Source of the DNA: Nephrocerus scutellatus
Lineage: Eukaryota > Arthropoda > Insecta > Diptera > Pipunculidae
Direction: 5' to 3'
Assembly: GCA_947095585.1 (NCBI GenBank)
Contig: OX352761.1
Span: 134,074,277 to 134,138,276, forward strand
Length of the DNA stretch: 64,000 nucleotides
In this document: positions 24,256 to 37,135 of the stretch, piece by piece
Layout of the letters: every line of letters begins with the position of its first letter
Numbering within the stretch: the first letter of the stretch is position 1
Translations under genes and position numbers: made by a program
Notes under the pieces: model-generated
What the model was told of the DNA's origin: nothing
Seen by the model: only the letters and a program-made list of their open reading frames with translations
Database searches by the model: none

Positions 24256-27200
24256 TTAGTAAAGCGATTGTAATTCTTGTGATGACTGATAATTACGAGT
24301 CCTTATGATGTTCATATGAATTTCGGAAGATGCATTTGAATGCAAATACGGTGGCAAGTCCCCTCTTTCGTTACCATGGCAATTGATTAATGTGTAAGGG
24401 CTGCAAGCCTAAACGGAAAAGAAATACATAACTGGATGTATTAATATTATTGTAAGTGTAAACTATTTCTCTCACTACATAATACCTTTAAAGTCTTTTT
24501 AAATGCGGCTCTGAAATCTCTGTTGAAGTATGCATAAATGATTGGATTCAAAGCGGAATTAAAGTAACCTATCCAAAATAGTATTCCAACAATAATTTTT
24601 GGTGTGTTGCAGCTTTCGCATAGCGAAGATGTTATGTACCTTTAAAAATGTTAGTAAGAATAATAAAGATAATCAGACTATTGTAAAAACTTTGAAAACA
24701 TTAGCCCACCATAGAAAAAAGGGCAACCAACATAGCAAAAATGCACTCATAATAATTCCCAAGGTCCTGGCAGCTTTTCTTTCTCTCCTCATTGTAGTGA
24801 TGGTTGACTGCTCTACTTGAATACTGGGTCTAGGCATTGGTATATTGTTAATTTGCAGATGTTTATCTAATAAAAGTGCAGCGACTTTTGATCTGAAATA
24901 ATTTAACATTAACATATTAAGGGATTAATGAAAAAGGTCGATACTTGAAAATAAAATAAAAATCACCGGTATAATAGTCGCTCTTGACGATCTGCTTCTT
25001 TGTAAATTTTGTAATACATGGATAACATGACGATTCCCGGTATCCAAAAGCTTACAGATGAGCTTATGATAGCATAAGTTTTATTCACCTTGAATTCGCA
25101 GACCTAAAATTGTTTTTAACTTTATTTAAAATTTATATTTATTTGAAGTAATTACATAAATATGATATGTAATGTTTTAACATGAAGTGATAATGAAGTA
25201 AGATGGATAAATTTTTTGTTTATTTTAAGTTGGATTCTTTACAAATAAGTCTCTTACTTTTGGTACGCTACAACTGCAAGTTGTGAATATTTATCAGGAC
25301 TCCATGAAACTGTAGAGCTAAATATGATGCGATTTTTACAACTACTATTTACCGTTTTTAGCTTTAGGGACCTAAAATAAGGCAAAGAAGCTTACGCATA
25401 GACATCTCATCTTTTCCTATCCTTAGTTTTCGAACGCTAATGCTGTGCTTAGCAACAACCCATAACAATTTTTCATGTAAATTCTATAATAATCAAAATA
25501 GGCGGCTAAAAGAAATCCACCATAGATGCTGAAAAATAAAAACAAATGCAAATCACTGCGTTCTTTTGTGTTTAAAAAACAACGACCCTCAATTCGTAAA
25601 GCAGCGCTGCACACAGCGCACACAGTCATTATAGTATGGCGTGATGTAATGCCGCTATATGGCGCTGTATATGTATATGAGCGCCCAGACACCGGGCCCA
25701 AACACTATCAAATTTTAATAGTGCCACCGAAAATACACATTTGTGCAAAGTTTTAACATAATCTGGCTTTAGGAAGTGAAATTGCTCGCAAGATTCCACC
25801 ACCGAACGATAGAACCATGCTGAAGCGAAGTTAATATAGAGGATTTAAAAAAACTTCAAACTGCTCTGTAATGTCTCTGACAGAATAACCAGATAATACT
25901 GCCTAAGCAGATTATTTGAGGAAGAAAAATTTAATAACGATTATTGGTGCAATTGTGTATCGACTTAAGAGCTGAGAAATCTGATTTGGTATACTGATGT
26001 ATTGAAGATGGATGCTGGAGTGTCTACTGATGCCTTTAAATCCAATATCATAGCCTTTAAACCTCTAGAAAGTATCCTAGTGTTCATGAATTCGAGGTAT
26101 GCGCCAATATTAACTTTAAAAATTGTATCAAGGGTGTGATACCATTTTCTCGGACAGGCAAATGGAAAGAACCTTGTGCTGTTTATACATTTTTCAACAC
26201 TTCGCGGGAAATACTCGTATTTAATATGCACTGACTCAAAGTCGGTCCTGGAAGCGACTATGAATATTTTTAACAACGATGTCGCAAAAATTAGGGAAAT
26301 TTTGATCTGCTACCCCAATAAAATTAAAATAAAGTGGATCGGAAGCCATATTAGTATAACAGGCAACACAACATACGCAAAAAACGCCACAAAGGCGCCA
26401 ACGTTCACGAAACTGACTTACAGCAAGTACAATCATCTAACCTACCAGGACTGGTCCCTCTTATCCCACTTCTACAAGCCAATCAATCTTAACGAAGAAG
26501 CCCCGAGATTGCTAGTATCCATCGGACGAACGAAGCTGACGAAGTATGTACGGCTAAGAATAGGATATACTTAACTAAGGCATGAACATCTCACCGTGTA
26601 ACCATATAACCAATAACCATAACATAACCAATTTCTTCCGTCTGCCAACCGGAATTCAACCGACACTTTATCACTTTCTCTTTAAGTGCAGTAGTTGAAA
26701 ACCCGCCATGAATCGCGTACTACCAACTACTACAATAACAGCTCTATTGCACAACATACATATCAGAAAAAACAACCCATAAAAATTACAATTTTTCATG
26801 TAAATTCTCCAATAACCAAGAGTATACTGAAATATAAATGCTGAAAAATAAAAACACATGCGAAGTACTAAAACCCAACAACAAAACAACCCCAATCGTA
26901 AAGCAAGCAGCGCTGCTCACAGCCACACGCACAGAACACAACCATCATAGTATGACATGATCTGATGCCGCTTTATGGGAAAATAATTTGTATAGGAGCC
27001 CACCGACCCCGCCGCCTGATCATTCTCAAATAATAGAAAGTATTGTCACCGGGAATACACATGTGATCAAAGTTAGAATAAAATCGGGCTTTAGGAAGTG
27101 GGTTAAAAATTGATCACAAGATCTGACTTGCTAGCCAGCCAAGTTAATATAGAGAATTTAAAACATAAATCATATTATAAAATTTTTAAAGAAACAGGAC

Positions 27201-29388
27201 TGCTATACTTAATTTAATCATTTCTAACCTAAACTGTCTATACTAATGTAATTTATCGTTTCAGTTGATCATCGTGCCGGAGATCTTAGATGTTAGTGCA
27301 CTTAGTTTTTTAAATTTATTTTCGTTAATAAATGTTAGTAATAATAATAATAATAATAATAATAATGACGCATAGACAAAAATAGCAGGGTTAAATTGGT
27401 TTGGGTATCTCCAACGGATAGGAGCCATTATACAAATTAGAATTGGTTTGTGTGTACAACAACTTGGCAGATCAACTAAAAGATTTTTTTTTATAATGCA
27501 CACACGCTAAAGGGGTTTTGCACCCTTATAATGCTTAGCATAGCGTTAGGAAATTAGGGAGAGGAAAATATGGGATGTCTATGCACGCGTGTCTTAAACG
27601 ACTGCAGATCATACAAATGCGGAAACACAAAATCAGGCAATTCATTCCACTGTCCATTCCCTTAAACTGTAGACCTTTGACAATCCAAGATTTAAAGGAC
27701 GAAGCCGATGAATCTGCTCTACTGACTTATAATTATAACGGTAACGATAGAAAAATAAACTAGATTCTCCTAACCCAGGTATAATAAAATATAATAAAAA
27801 AAATGGTACAAAACGAATTTGAAATGCTTTGCAAAAGTCTGGTGTTTTTGTACCGCTATAAGGCCGCAATTACAGTAAGATATTGCTAGGTAAACGTTGA
27901 TGATATATTTAATCGATTGGGTTAAATATCAAAGATTTTACATAATAAAGTATTGTAACATTTAACTAAAGATATTTTTGACATTGATATATGAAAATGA
28001 TGATGACCTAAAAAATTGTTTATATTTAGCAATACCGCCAAAGTTAAGTTTTCTTTAAAAGTTAGATGTAGCTCCGACAAAAGAGTATAATTATTTTACT
28101 GAGCTTTTGCAGTTAATTTATAGGTAACCAACTAATGCATACTTTTCTATAGACAAAAATCGCCTTTGTAGAATGAATTTAAACGAATTACGTATGATAA
28201 TGCGTACCCACCCAATGAAAGTTTATGTTAGTACCGTGGTTTCCTAATTGAGTACATGTTACAAGTACAGTATATTCTTTTGAAATGCATAATTAAGTTC
28301 AAAGCAATTTATTAAAAGTGCATTATTACTATGCCTATGCGATATGGTAATTAAACTTCCGGTCGTCTCTTTAAAAGAGCGCTGTATGTATTGCTTTTTA
28401 CTTAATAGTCAATTAGAATTACATATCGGTCTACTAGGAAGTAGATAAAACTAGAAAAATGCGCTCGCACGTGTTTCGTGTAATTATTTGTAATAGATTT
28501 GTTATTTAAAATTTATAATTGAATTCTGGTAAGATCGAATTAATGATATTATAGGTAAAAAAAAAACTAGTCATTTGTTGAATAGTGTGCTATCAGAAAA
28601 TATATATACAAATTTACATGTGGATTTATCTTCAAGTAATTATAGTTCTCTTCTGTTGTATACCATCCCGAGCAAATTGGAAGAAACGACAGAAGAGCGG
28701 GAGACAGCCACACCATCAAGAGCATAAAAATAACCCTCGTATGTGTCATGATAAGATGATAGTCTAGAGGTTGAACGATAGCATAGTATCTACAAAAGAA
28801 AGAAAGTTATACTTCTCCAAAATTTCAAAAAAAGTTTTCTGTTTTCTGCTTTTTTGTACACACCCACCTATCAACCGATATGCAACACAGATGCATAATG
28901 CTGGCCGTTGAAAAGTATACATCAAAGCTGTTCCATATGTCACACATCATCGACCCGAATATCCATTTTCCATAGAGTTCAACCGAAGCATTAAACGTCA
29001 TAGCACAAAGAGCTACTAGCATATCAGCTATTGCTAATGAAACTACAAAATAGTTGGTGATTATCCTGATAAAAAAAAGAGTGAATATCTTACTGCTCAA
29101 CATATAACGTTTATAGGTAAATTTAGTCGCGAAAATCATCAACTACATACCATAAAATAAAAATTACCTTAACCTTCTATGGCGCATCACTGACACAATA
29201 ACCAGAACGTTACCTAGGATGGCTGCCAAAATGATGAATCCAATGAACAGACATTTGATTGTAGCAAATGTAAGATGCGTTTTGGTTAGTACAATAGGAA
29301 CTGTTGAGTCTGTCAGACTATCCGAAACATAGTTCAAGTATTTTGTGTGCGTATTTTGGTTCGTAGTTGTGACTGGACTCATTTTCAT
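24256..29388 (-). CDS. Octbeta2R: beta-adrenergic-like octopamine receptor (Octbeta2R type)
   Basis: Seven exons on the minus strand: 29388-29168, 29065-28868, 28789-28618, 25103-24967, 24892-24710, 24639-24486, 24408-24256; 405 aa. It is a rhodopsin-class GPCR for octopamine, expected to raise cAMP through Gs. Seven membrane segments can be read: TM1 about 42-68 ([13 protein letters not shown]), TM2 ([16 protein letters not shown]), TM3 with the amine-binding Asp in [10 protein letters not shown] and a spliced DR|Y, TM4 [20 protein letters not shown]5 with SSS, TM6 [11 protein letters not shown]7 NPIIYAYF. The third loop matches fly Octbeta2R ([31 protein letters not shown]), favouring it over Octbeta1R and Octbeta3R. 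The last exon carries an ASSEIHM block also in fly Octbeta2R. Intron 3 (3.5 kb) is filled with MITEs and a retrotransposon relic. The ATG at 29382 could also serve as start. Confidence 0.93.
25445..25855. mobile_element. MITE family M1, diverged copy
   Basis: Starts CAACCCATAACAATTTTTCATGTAAATTCT and continues ATGCTGAAAAATAAAAAC. It later has a GGGCCC patch and AATACACATTTGTGCAAAG before GTTAATATAGAGGATTTAAA. The same order is found at 26775-27185 and, inverted and with internal differences, at 10638-11257. It lies in intron 3 of the octopamine receptor. Confidence 0.6.
25960..26640 (+). pseudogene. non-LTR retrotransposon RNase H-domain relic
   Basis: The plus frame at 26176-26574 reads [18 protein letters not shown] and then [15 protein letters not shown]. 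These are the RNase H DSK-LE and K---IPGH-GI-GNE signatures of jockey/R1-clade elements. The frame upstream (25960-26170) is broken. It sits between two M1 MITE copies in intron 3 of the octopamine receptor. Confidence 0.65.
26775..27185. mobile_element. MITE family M1, diverged copy
   Basis: Begins AACAACCCATAAAAATTACA and TTCATGTAAATTCTCC, carries GAATACACATGTGATCAAAG and ends GTTAATATAGAGAATTTAAA. It is more similar to the 25445 copy than to the 10638 copy. The rest of the intron (27186-28617) holds only an (AAT)n run and single-copy-looking DNA. Confidence 0.6.
27338..27366. repeat. (AAT)n microsatellite
   Basis: About nine ATA/AAT trinucleotides in a row. The poly-Leu open frame seen on the minus strand here is this repeat and not a gene. 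Confidence 0.9.
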
Positions 29389-30099
29389 CCGACAGCTTTA
29401 TTTATATGTTATTGGTAATCTAATAAGCATTATAGCCTGAGCCCTAATTTTTATAATAGGATGTTGCCCCATTAGCAATTTTTCTTTATTTCAGTATAAA
29501 AGCAGTGTAAAATTGTGTTATAGTTGGCACTGAAAAACAGCTCGTATACAGTAACATTCAGAGTTAAAGGTTTCCAAATGAGTTTAAAATTAACATTTTG
29601 CACTATATTGAAAACCCGTATGTATAATTGTGTATGCCAAAAGTTTGCTGGCGAGAAGAGAAAAATTAATCATACGAAGATGCTACTTTCAACACATTGC
29701 TACTGGGATAGATAACGTTTTTTAGAATTGAAATAGATTATAAGATTATGAAGATCGTTAAGACTTCTTCTTTTGTTTTCGTATCTCGTATGTTATTAAT
29801 ATTTATGCTCCGTTAGTATTTATCTACTCTTCGTTCTTATACATATTCATTTAAAATATAAAATAGCGATTATGGAGTAATAAAGTTCATTTGTTTTATT
29901 AATTAACAGAGATGTGAAATTTGAATGCCTGCAAACAAACAAAAAAACAGAATTTATTTATTGTTTCCAATTTGTTATACAAATAATAAGAACATTGCTG
30001 TGTTTCAATAAGCATAGAAAACTACATACAAATACTTCCGGTTAAACGCCATTGCGCTGGACACGATAAAATATCGATGAAACTATTGAAAGCAACCGT

Positions 30100-30930
30100 T
30101 AAAAACAGACCAGAAATTTTCATTCCGTGCTTGCGACAATGTGCTCAACTTACACACCGCTCTCATTGCATGGATTGAGGATTATTTATGGACCCGTAAA
30201 ATAAAAGTTGCATTGAATGGTATCTCTTCAGGGATCCTTGCTGGCATGCCACAAGGATCATCCTTATCGCCTACGCTCTTATTTATATAGAATTAATGAC
30301 CCGTTTTCTTCTATAACCTATGATATCTATTCATTTGCTGATAATACAACGCTATTGGCTTCCATTGAGTTTGTTAATCAAAAAGAATGCAATTCTCGCT
30401 TTGCGAGATTTAATGAATACACATATTCTGTCGAACATTCAATTCATTCTTGATTGGGGCAGATCTTATTTAATTTTAACTCGAATAAATTCCAGACTTT
30501 TCTTTTTCCTCAGAAGGCAGTTCAACATTACGTGCCACCAGTAATTAATGGTGCCCCTATTGGTAGATCTGATTCACTTGATGTAACGTTTGAAAGTTTC
30601 AAGAGAACTTTCTTGGAAGCAAAATTTTTATGAAATTTAAAAAAGATCGAGCCAATGTTTGGGTGTCATAAGTCGTTGTAAATTATACTTCACCTCCTCT
30701 AAAGTAATAAAATTATATAAAAGACATATTTAGAACAATTTTAAAATTGAATTCTAATGTATAGGGTGGGGCTACAAAATCTCATTTGCATTATCATGAC
30801 AGAATTCAGAAAAAAGTTGTCCATATGATAATCGATGAAACCATTACTTCGTGTCTTGATTCTTTGGAGCTTAGACGAAATGTGTTTTCTACAAATTGAC
30901 ATTTTACATTTCACATCCCCAGGGATGGGG
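30100..30930 (+). pseudogene. jockey-like reverse-transcriptase relic
   Basis: Plus-strand frames give FDNVLNLHTALIAWIEDYL, then a GMPQGSSLSPTL block, then SFADNTTLLASIEF. These are RT motifs 3-5 of jockey-clade non-LTR elements (the catalytic FADD appears as FADN). Later, 30760-30900 reads like the element's HYHDRIQ-KVVHMI region. Stops and frameshifts are frequent. The stretch 29389-30099 upstream, which includes the octopamine-receptor promoter side, shows nothing else. Confidence 0.65.
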
Positions 30931-31249
30931 AAAGGGGGTTTACTTTAGCCTATAACCATTCTCCACCTGCCAATAATATACACTGAAAATTTCATAAAAA
31001 TCTGTTTGTAAATGGGGCTGATATTGAAATTTTATTACATTACATCCCTTGGCAATTAGTTTATGTATAAAAAAAGGTTCCCCCGAACACTAAAAGTTGT
31101 AACATTTAGTACTGTTGCCAAAAGGAAACAAACCACCCGGAGAACCACGGCTAGGAAATATACTGGAGCGTATTAAATATGAAAAATTGCTTAAAATGTC
31201 AGATGATAGAGAAGCACTGTCAGATCATCAGTACGGGCTTAGAAAATAG

Positions 31250-32380
31250 CTTTTGACCATTGAAGCAGAGACAAAAATTAAACTTAGCATTAAAAACACC
31301 ATCAACTCCGAACATTTGTCATCAATAAGAAGATCGGCCGACAGTATTCGTGAATACACGATATCATACTATATGGGAAAGATAATAAAAAAGCTACTTT
31401 TGCAAACAGAAGGATTAGGCACCAACAAGGAAACAATTTCTAAAACTCCGCTGCAGTGCCAAAAGGATCGGTACTGGGCTACCTATCGTGGAACATCATG
31501 TACGAGGAGTCTTCAGTTCCTTTTTAAAGAAATGACGTGATCAAAGGACAAGAGGATGAACAGAACGCATAGAATAATCTGCCAACACGTGGTTGAAGTA
31601 TCCCAGGAGGGCTCTTTTACTATCTAAAAAGATAGTAAAACAAGGCAAATTAACAACTGATCAGATTTTTACCCTTAGGCATGTTAAGAGTTTCAAAACT
31701 ACACCATTTTGTTATAGACTTTAAAGCCGCTTATGATAGCTTAGCCAGAGTAGAACTTAACGGCAAGTAGAAGGATTGGCTTACGTCCTCTTCACGTTGG
31801 TAAAAGTGATCCGAGACTCCGGTGTAACGGCGAGAGAATCTTCCTCTCCTCTATAAGTCCATTCAGGTACTGGCGATACTGGGTACAGACGATATTGTTA
31901 TCGTTGGTAGCAACCCAAGAACTGTACAGAAAGATTTCATCCAGATCAAACGGGTGACGCGAAATCTGGGGCTGCACCTAAATGAGAGCAAAACAAAGTA
32001 CATGGTGGCCACATCAACGAGCAGAAGATCCAACATTGGTCCGTCAATTAAAATAGTGGAGCGCGAATTTGAAGTAGTGCAATCATTTAACTATCATGGG
32101 TCAACTGTAGCAGCCGATAAAATCATAGAGCCAGAAATACGCACACGGTTGCTAAAGGCCAGCAAAGCCTACTTTAGTCTGTCAAGACTATTCAAATCCA
32201 TAATTTAACCAAAACATCCAAGACAATGGTCATACCAGTACTCACATATGGATCCGAAACTTTAGTGCTCTGCAAAAAGAACTCTGACCTCAGAATTGAT
32301 AGAAGACGTACCATCACTGACTTGAATCCACATGTTTTTTCTAGATGGTGCTCCTTGCCACAGTTGACGTACAGTTATGG
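31250..32380 (+). pseudogene. RTE-like reverse-transcriptase relic
   Basis: The frame at 31954-32208 reads GLHLNESKTKYMVA and further on VVQSFNYHGSTVAADKIIEP. This matches the RT 3' region 'L-lN--KTK-M----...F-YLGS-i--d----EI' of RTE/BovB-type elements. The following frame has MVIPVLTYGSETLVLCKK (32228-32280). Upstream pieces (31250-31540, 31690-31900) are more broken. Three relics of this family occur in the window. Confidence 0.65.
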
Positions 32381-33119
32381 CATTTTTAAGTGAACATTAA
32401 TAAGACCGGTGGATTGGTAGAAACGGTTCGGTATTTTGGCCGTCTAGGTCACTGGATCTAACTTTTCTAGATTGTTTTGTGAATGAAAGAGTTAGTATAT
32501 TCTACAGAAATAGAAACTGTAAATAGCTAGGAAGGAGGATTAAACATGCAGCTCAGATGATTGCAATGTACAGCCCCAAACAAACTTGAAAAGTTAAAAT
32601 TCATTTTACGAACTTTTTATTATAGCCCTGCTCCTCTATTGACCGAATGCACAAACATTGTGTCATGGATTTGTAGGAAATTGAATAGGCTTTAATACGG
32701 CATTAAGCATTAGTCAAAAATAATTTAAAAAATAAGTTATCGAGGAACATTTTTCAAGATAATCGCGTTAGGAAATACAATTGAAAAAAAAAATTTTACT
32801 TTGACGACCTTCACCCGGTGGTAATAGTTTTAAGATTTACGAGTACATACATTGTTTGATCTTAATGACTTAATTTTCTTTCAAAAAAGACCAATAGAGG
32901 TCATGTAGCTAAAAGCGTTTAAGAGTTAAAGGGTGTGAGTGATGCAGGGTCAACAATACGTTTCTTCGCATTAAAACGCTACGCACACCCCAAATGGTGA
33001 AAATAGACCATCCTCCAACGTGATTTTTTCTCGTTATTAGCCAAGGAATAAGTATTTGATACACCCTGTATAAATAAAAATGAAATGAAATGTGTGTTTG
33101 CCTCAGTATTTATGGACAC

Positions 33120-34440
33120 TCACATTTACCAACCGATTTTAATGAAATTTTCAATGTTAGTATATAATTGGCAGGTCGGTGAAGGTTCTAGTTTATAGTA
33201 TAGTTTAGAGCGAAAATATGCCTTGTAAATAGTAGTCAGAACTGAGGGAGTGAAATACATCTTATACTTATTTAGGAAACCTAAACATTTCGCAGCTTCT
33301 TGGGGATGGCAAATATGTGGTCGAAGCTTATTGTTGACGCACATACCGAGAATGGCGAGTTTTTTTAGTTTCTTTGATGCAAGATCAATTCTTGGATAAA
33401 GATCGGGGGTTTAAATTACGCTTGGACGATAGAAGACAGCATTGGGTTTTGGAAGCGTTAAATTCTACTGTGTAGCCCCCACATTGTTATGCTGTCAAAG
33501 TCAGAACTTAAGGTGCTTAACATACGTGGTTGATCAAGCTCCAGTTGCGATGAAGAGGGGCTAAGAACGCTGTCGTCAGCGAAAGATTAAATTGGATTAG
33601 AAGTAGCGGATAGGAGATCATTAATGAAAATCAGAAAGAGTGTCGGAGACAAAACAGAGGCTTGGGACCACTTTTGTTTATGTGGTGAACATTTGATCTA
33701 AAACCGCCCAATACGGTCTGGATTAAACGGTCAGAAAGGAAGTTACTACAGTCCAATTAAGCAGGGTCTTATCAATTCCATAGGCATACATTTTCGACAA
33801 AAGAGTTTGATGCCTAGGAAATATTGAGTGCAACAACTTTGCTTTACTAAATTTGTGAATAGACAGGTTTCACTTTTCAGTGAGACAAACCATCAGGGCA
33901 CCTGAAGAACGTTACCTACAAAAACCGTACTGCTGGTCGCTAAGGATTCAAGATATTGCATAAGCTTACGATTGATCAGCGTTTCCATGCCCTTGAAAAG
34001 CATGGATGTTAGCGCAATGGTTCGGTACGAGGAATGGTATGACGGTTTTTCTTTTTTAGGAACAGGCTGGATAAACACTGTTTTCCATTCCTTGGACGAC
34101 TCCAGGAGAATAAGAGAAATGGAAAAGCCTGCGCAGTGGAAATGCCAACGTTGAAGAAGACCTCTTCAAAACTGTAACGGCCCAGCGGATTTATTGATCA
34201 TTTAATACTCTTGCCACTTTCGCATGTACAGGCGGCGAAAAGGCGCTATCTGGTAGCGTAGAGCTAGCTGCGAAATGTGAAGCAAGCAGATTGGCCTTGT
34301 CTATAGAGCTGACAGTTGGAGTGTCATTGTGAATGAGCGTTGGAACTGAAGATAAGACAGTATTTTTAATTCGTTTCACGAATGACCGAAAATTTTTATT
34401 TCCTTTGGGACAAAAATGATTTATAACGGATCGCAAGAAT
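33120..34440 (-). pseudogene. jockey-like non-LTR retrotransposon relic
   Basis: Minus-strand pieces read in element order from high to low coordinates. First is an N-terminal linker (34436-34191: NFRSFVKRIKNT ... TVSSIDKANLLASHF). Next is RT motif 1 (34078-33893: IQPVPKKEKPSYHSSYRTIA). A C-terminal piece follows (33344-33126: KCLGFLNKYKMYFTP). Frameshifts and stops separate them. It is a different copy from the plus-strand relic at 30100. The adjacent 34441-35399 holds no gene that I can see. Confidence 0.65.
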
Positions 34441-35399
34441 TAAAGATCTAGTTATTAATTTGAAACCCTGAAACAGTAAGTAGATTTATAGCTGCATTGT
34501 TAGCATATTTATCGCGATTGTTTTATAAAAAAATTATCAAGATTTATGTGATTTAATAAACCAGAAAAATCAAAAAATTTAATTTTTAAAATTTTCTAAT
34601 AAATGTACGTATGTGTATTTCAGTGGCACAGTACCCAAATAATATTCTTCTTAATTAACATTTATCGCACAAACAAACAATAATAATAATAATATATTAA
34701 GAACAAATTCTAACTAAAATAATTATTTACTCACTTAGTACAAGAAGTAAAATCAATACAATTAAATGTAAATTGAGTCAGCAGCCAAAAAAAATGTATA
34801 CAATTTTGACGCAAAGATTAAAATAAAAGAAACTTGTGTACATATTTAATAAATATATTACTTTGTACTTGATACATATACATAGTACTGTTTTTTGGCA
34901 CCTTTATCTGAAATTCACATTATAGGACATTCGTGAAACTAATAATCTATGTACATAAATATATTTTAGGGATTATTTTATCACACACAAACACTTCAAA
35001 ATAGCTAACTTATCATTCAATATACTGTTATTTATAATCGCTTTAACTGTTCTTAGGTGTAAAAGAGTAGATAGTTATTGAAAGGTAGCAGACAAACTAA
35101 GCTAAGGACTTGCGTTAAAAATGTTTGCTCGTTGTTGTGATTGAGATGGAGGACGACAAAAAGAACTTTTCAGGTATATACCGATGTGAGGTAAAGTTAT
35201 ACTTTGGTGAAAGCTTTCTACGACCCTTTTAAGCTTCAAATTCCTCGGGAAATGTATATATATTTGGTTTTCGATATATACATCTTCTTTTAAAAATCGG
35301 TTAATCGTCAAAGATCTACTTTATATTTTATTTATTATATATATATTTATTAAAAAACGCAAAACTATTTTATCTATGTATATAAAAAAGTAACTTTGT

Positions 35400-36340
35400 A
35401 TGTATGTTCCCTATGACCCTATTATCTATCATATTCCATAATGTGCATTTTATAGGCATATTTTAAATTTGGTCAAACTCCTGGGTCAAGGGTTTACCAT
35501 ACGATTTGTTTTTACAAATCGCATGTTTTTTATGCATATTTCAGAACTTTTGAAAGGTAGCGTTCTGAAATTGTACACACCTGTTTGGTATTTAAAGAAA
35601 AGAGAAACCACCTTACTTTTGAAGGTGGCGGACTCTTTAATTAGGCTCCCTGATTTTTTTTATATTTTTTATCTTTTTAAAAACTTTTATTTAACTTGAC
35701 CCCTTTTTGTCTGTATTTTAGACCACGTTGGGTCCTTTTTAACCACCTTCTACACGACCTAGAGAGCAGAAATTTTGTATCTAAGCCCAAAATAGCATTT
35801 TTTATATTCTGCGTATAACACTTGTCGCGTGTGATGGGTAGAATTTTTTTTAACTTTTTTGAGGTCTTTTTTAACCACCTTTCACACGACCTAGAGAGCT
35901 GAAATTTTTGTAGCCCAAAATAGCATTTTTTATATTCCGCCTATGACGCGTGTCGCGTGTGGCGCGTGTTATTGGTTGAAAAATGTTTTTTTTCGACTTC
36001 TATGATGTCCTTTTTAACCACCTTCCACTGAAATTTTGTGAGTGTTTAGGTCCAAAATAGGATTTTTTATATTCCGCCTATGACGCATGTCGCGTGAGGC
36101 GCGTGTGTTGGGTAGAACTTTTTTCCACTTCTTTGAAGTCCTTTTTAACCACCTTACCTTCCACACACGACCTAGAGCGCTAAAATTTGGTGAGTGTCTA
36201 AGTACAAAATATTATTTTTTATATTCCAACTAGGACACGTATGGCACGTGTGATAGGTTGAAATCAAGTCATTTTCTCGTTTTTTGAGGTCTTTTTTGAC
36301 TAACTTTCTCACGACCTAGAGTGTTAATTTTTTTTTGCTC
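35400..36340 (+). repeat. dispersed element with tandem ACACGC-type units
   Basis: The left part (35400-35700) matches the intron repeat at 8040-8180 in inverted orientation. From 35700 on, four imperfect units of about 140 bp repeat TTTTTAACCACCTT, CACGACCTAGAGAGC, GAAATTTTGT, AAAATAGCATTTTTTATATT, CCGC and GTCGCGTGTG. Orientation is opposite to the arrays at 10 and 20 kb. No coding frame. Confidence 0.7.
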
Positions 36341-36379
36341 GTTCGGCCTGTTCGCGAGTTGCGTGTGGTGTGTGGCTGA

Positions 36380-36500
36380 TCTTAAGAATTAAGATCTACC
36401 AACAAAAAGAGCAGAAATGTTTTTTTTTTGTCAAAACAAAAATTTTTACATTTCTGTAACTCTAAAGTCTTTAGTTTTTTATTGTGAGAGCGCCCTTACA
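36380..36500. mobile_element. MITE family M2, right-end fragment
   Basis: AAGATCTACCAAC ... TTTTGTCAAAAC ... TAACTCTAAAGTCTT ... TTTTATTGTGAGAGCGCCC is nearly the same as the right part of the element at 52086-52400. No left end is visible, so the copy is truncated. Confidence 0.65.
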
Positions 36501-36539
36501 CATATACACATTTTACTACATAAGGTATGAGAACAGCCT

Positions 36540-36807
36540 TATGTCGTGTTTTTTTTTTGTTTCTGAAATCTGTGTAGATTTTTTCTCGAAAAAACGAACA
36601 CGAAAGCCGAGAATCTTTTGTTTACATTGTTTTGTTGCATGTGTTGTTGTTGTAGTTAATGAAAACAGGGGCAAATCTGCCAAAATATTAAGATCTGTTT
36701 GAGGGGAAATCCGATCTACCGTAGATTGGTATTTTGAAATAAACGAACAGCTTGACAGCCAAAAAATCAATCTACGCCAGATTTTTTTTTTAAAAAAACA
36801 CGGCATT
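36540..36807. mobile_element. MITE family M3, upstream of Tbc1d7
   Basis: The ends (ATGTCGTGTTTTTTTTTTG and its near complement TTTAAAAAAACACGGCATT) bound about 268 bp. A second copy in the opposite orientation is at 58455-58712. Shared interior blocks include CGAACACGAAA, ACATTGTTTTGTTGCATGTG, TGAGGGGAAATCCGATCTAC and CAATCTACG. It lies 330 bp before the Tbc1d7 start codon. Confidence 0.75.
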
Positions 36808-37135
36808 AATGTCATTTCTACTGTGAGTATGTGACATGAGCATGACAGCAACGGAAGACGTAACGTAAATTATTCTGATCAATCATTCATACGATTGATG
36901 TGAAACAGAAACATAAACATTCAAATGTTATTAAGAAGTATCTGTAATTTTAATATAAGTATAAGTATAAGAATACGAATACAGCTATAAAGTAGTTAAT
37001 AATAGTCAAAAAAAGTTAATATAAAGGTTAGTTGGATTGTTTGTGTTTTTCCTAAGTGGTATTAAAAAAAATTTCACAATGAAGCGTTTAAGTGTTTTAA
37101 ATGTATATTTTTATTTCAAGTAATTCCCTGAGACT

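Noticed and set aside
24673..24915. 80-codon frame ending [12 protein letters not shown] as a truncated receptor isoform
   Set aside because: The frame runs into a 70-bp intron with good splice sites; splicing restores the TM6 to TM7 sequence exactly, so the readthrough is not taken as a product.
27575..27763. 62-codon plus-strand frame in the receptor intron
   Set aside because: No recognisable domain and no splice context; possibly retrotransposon debris but not supportable.
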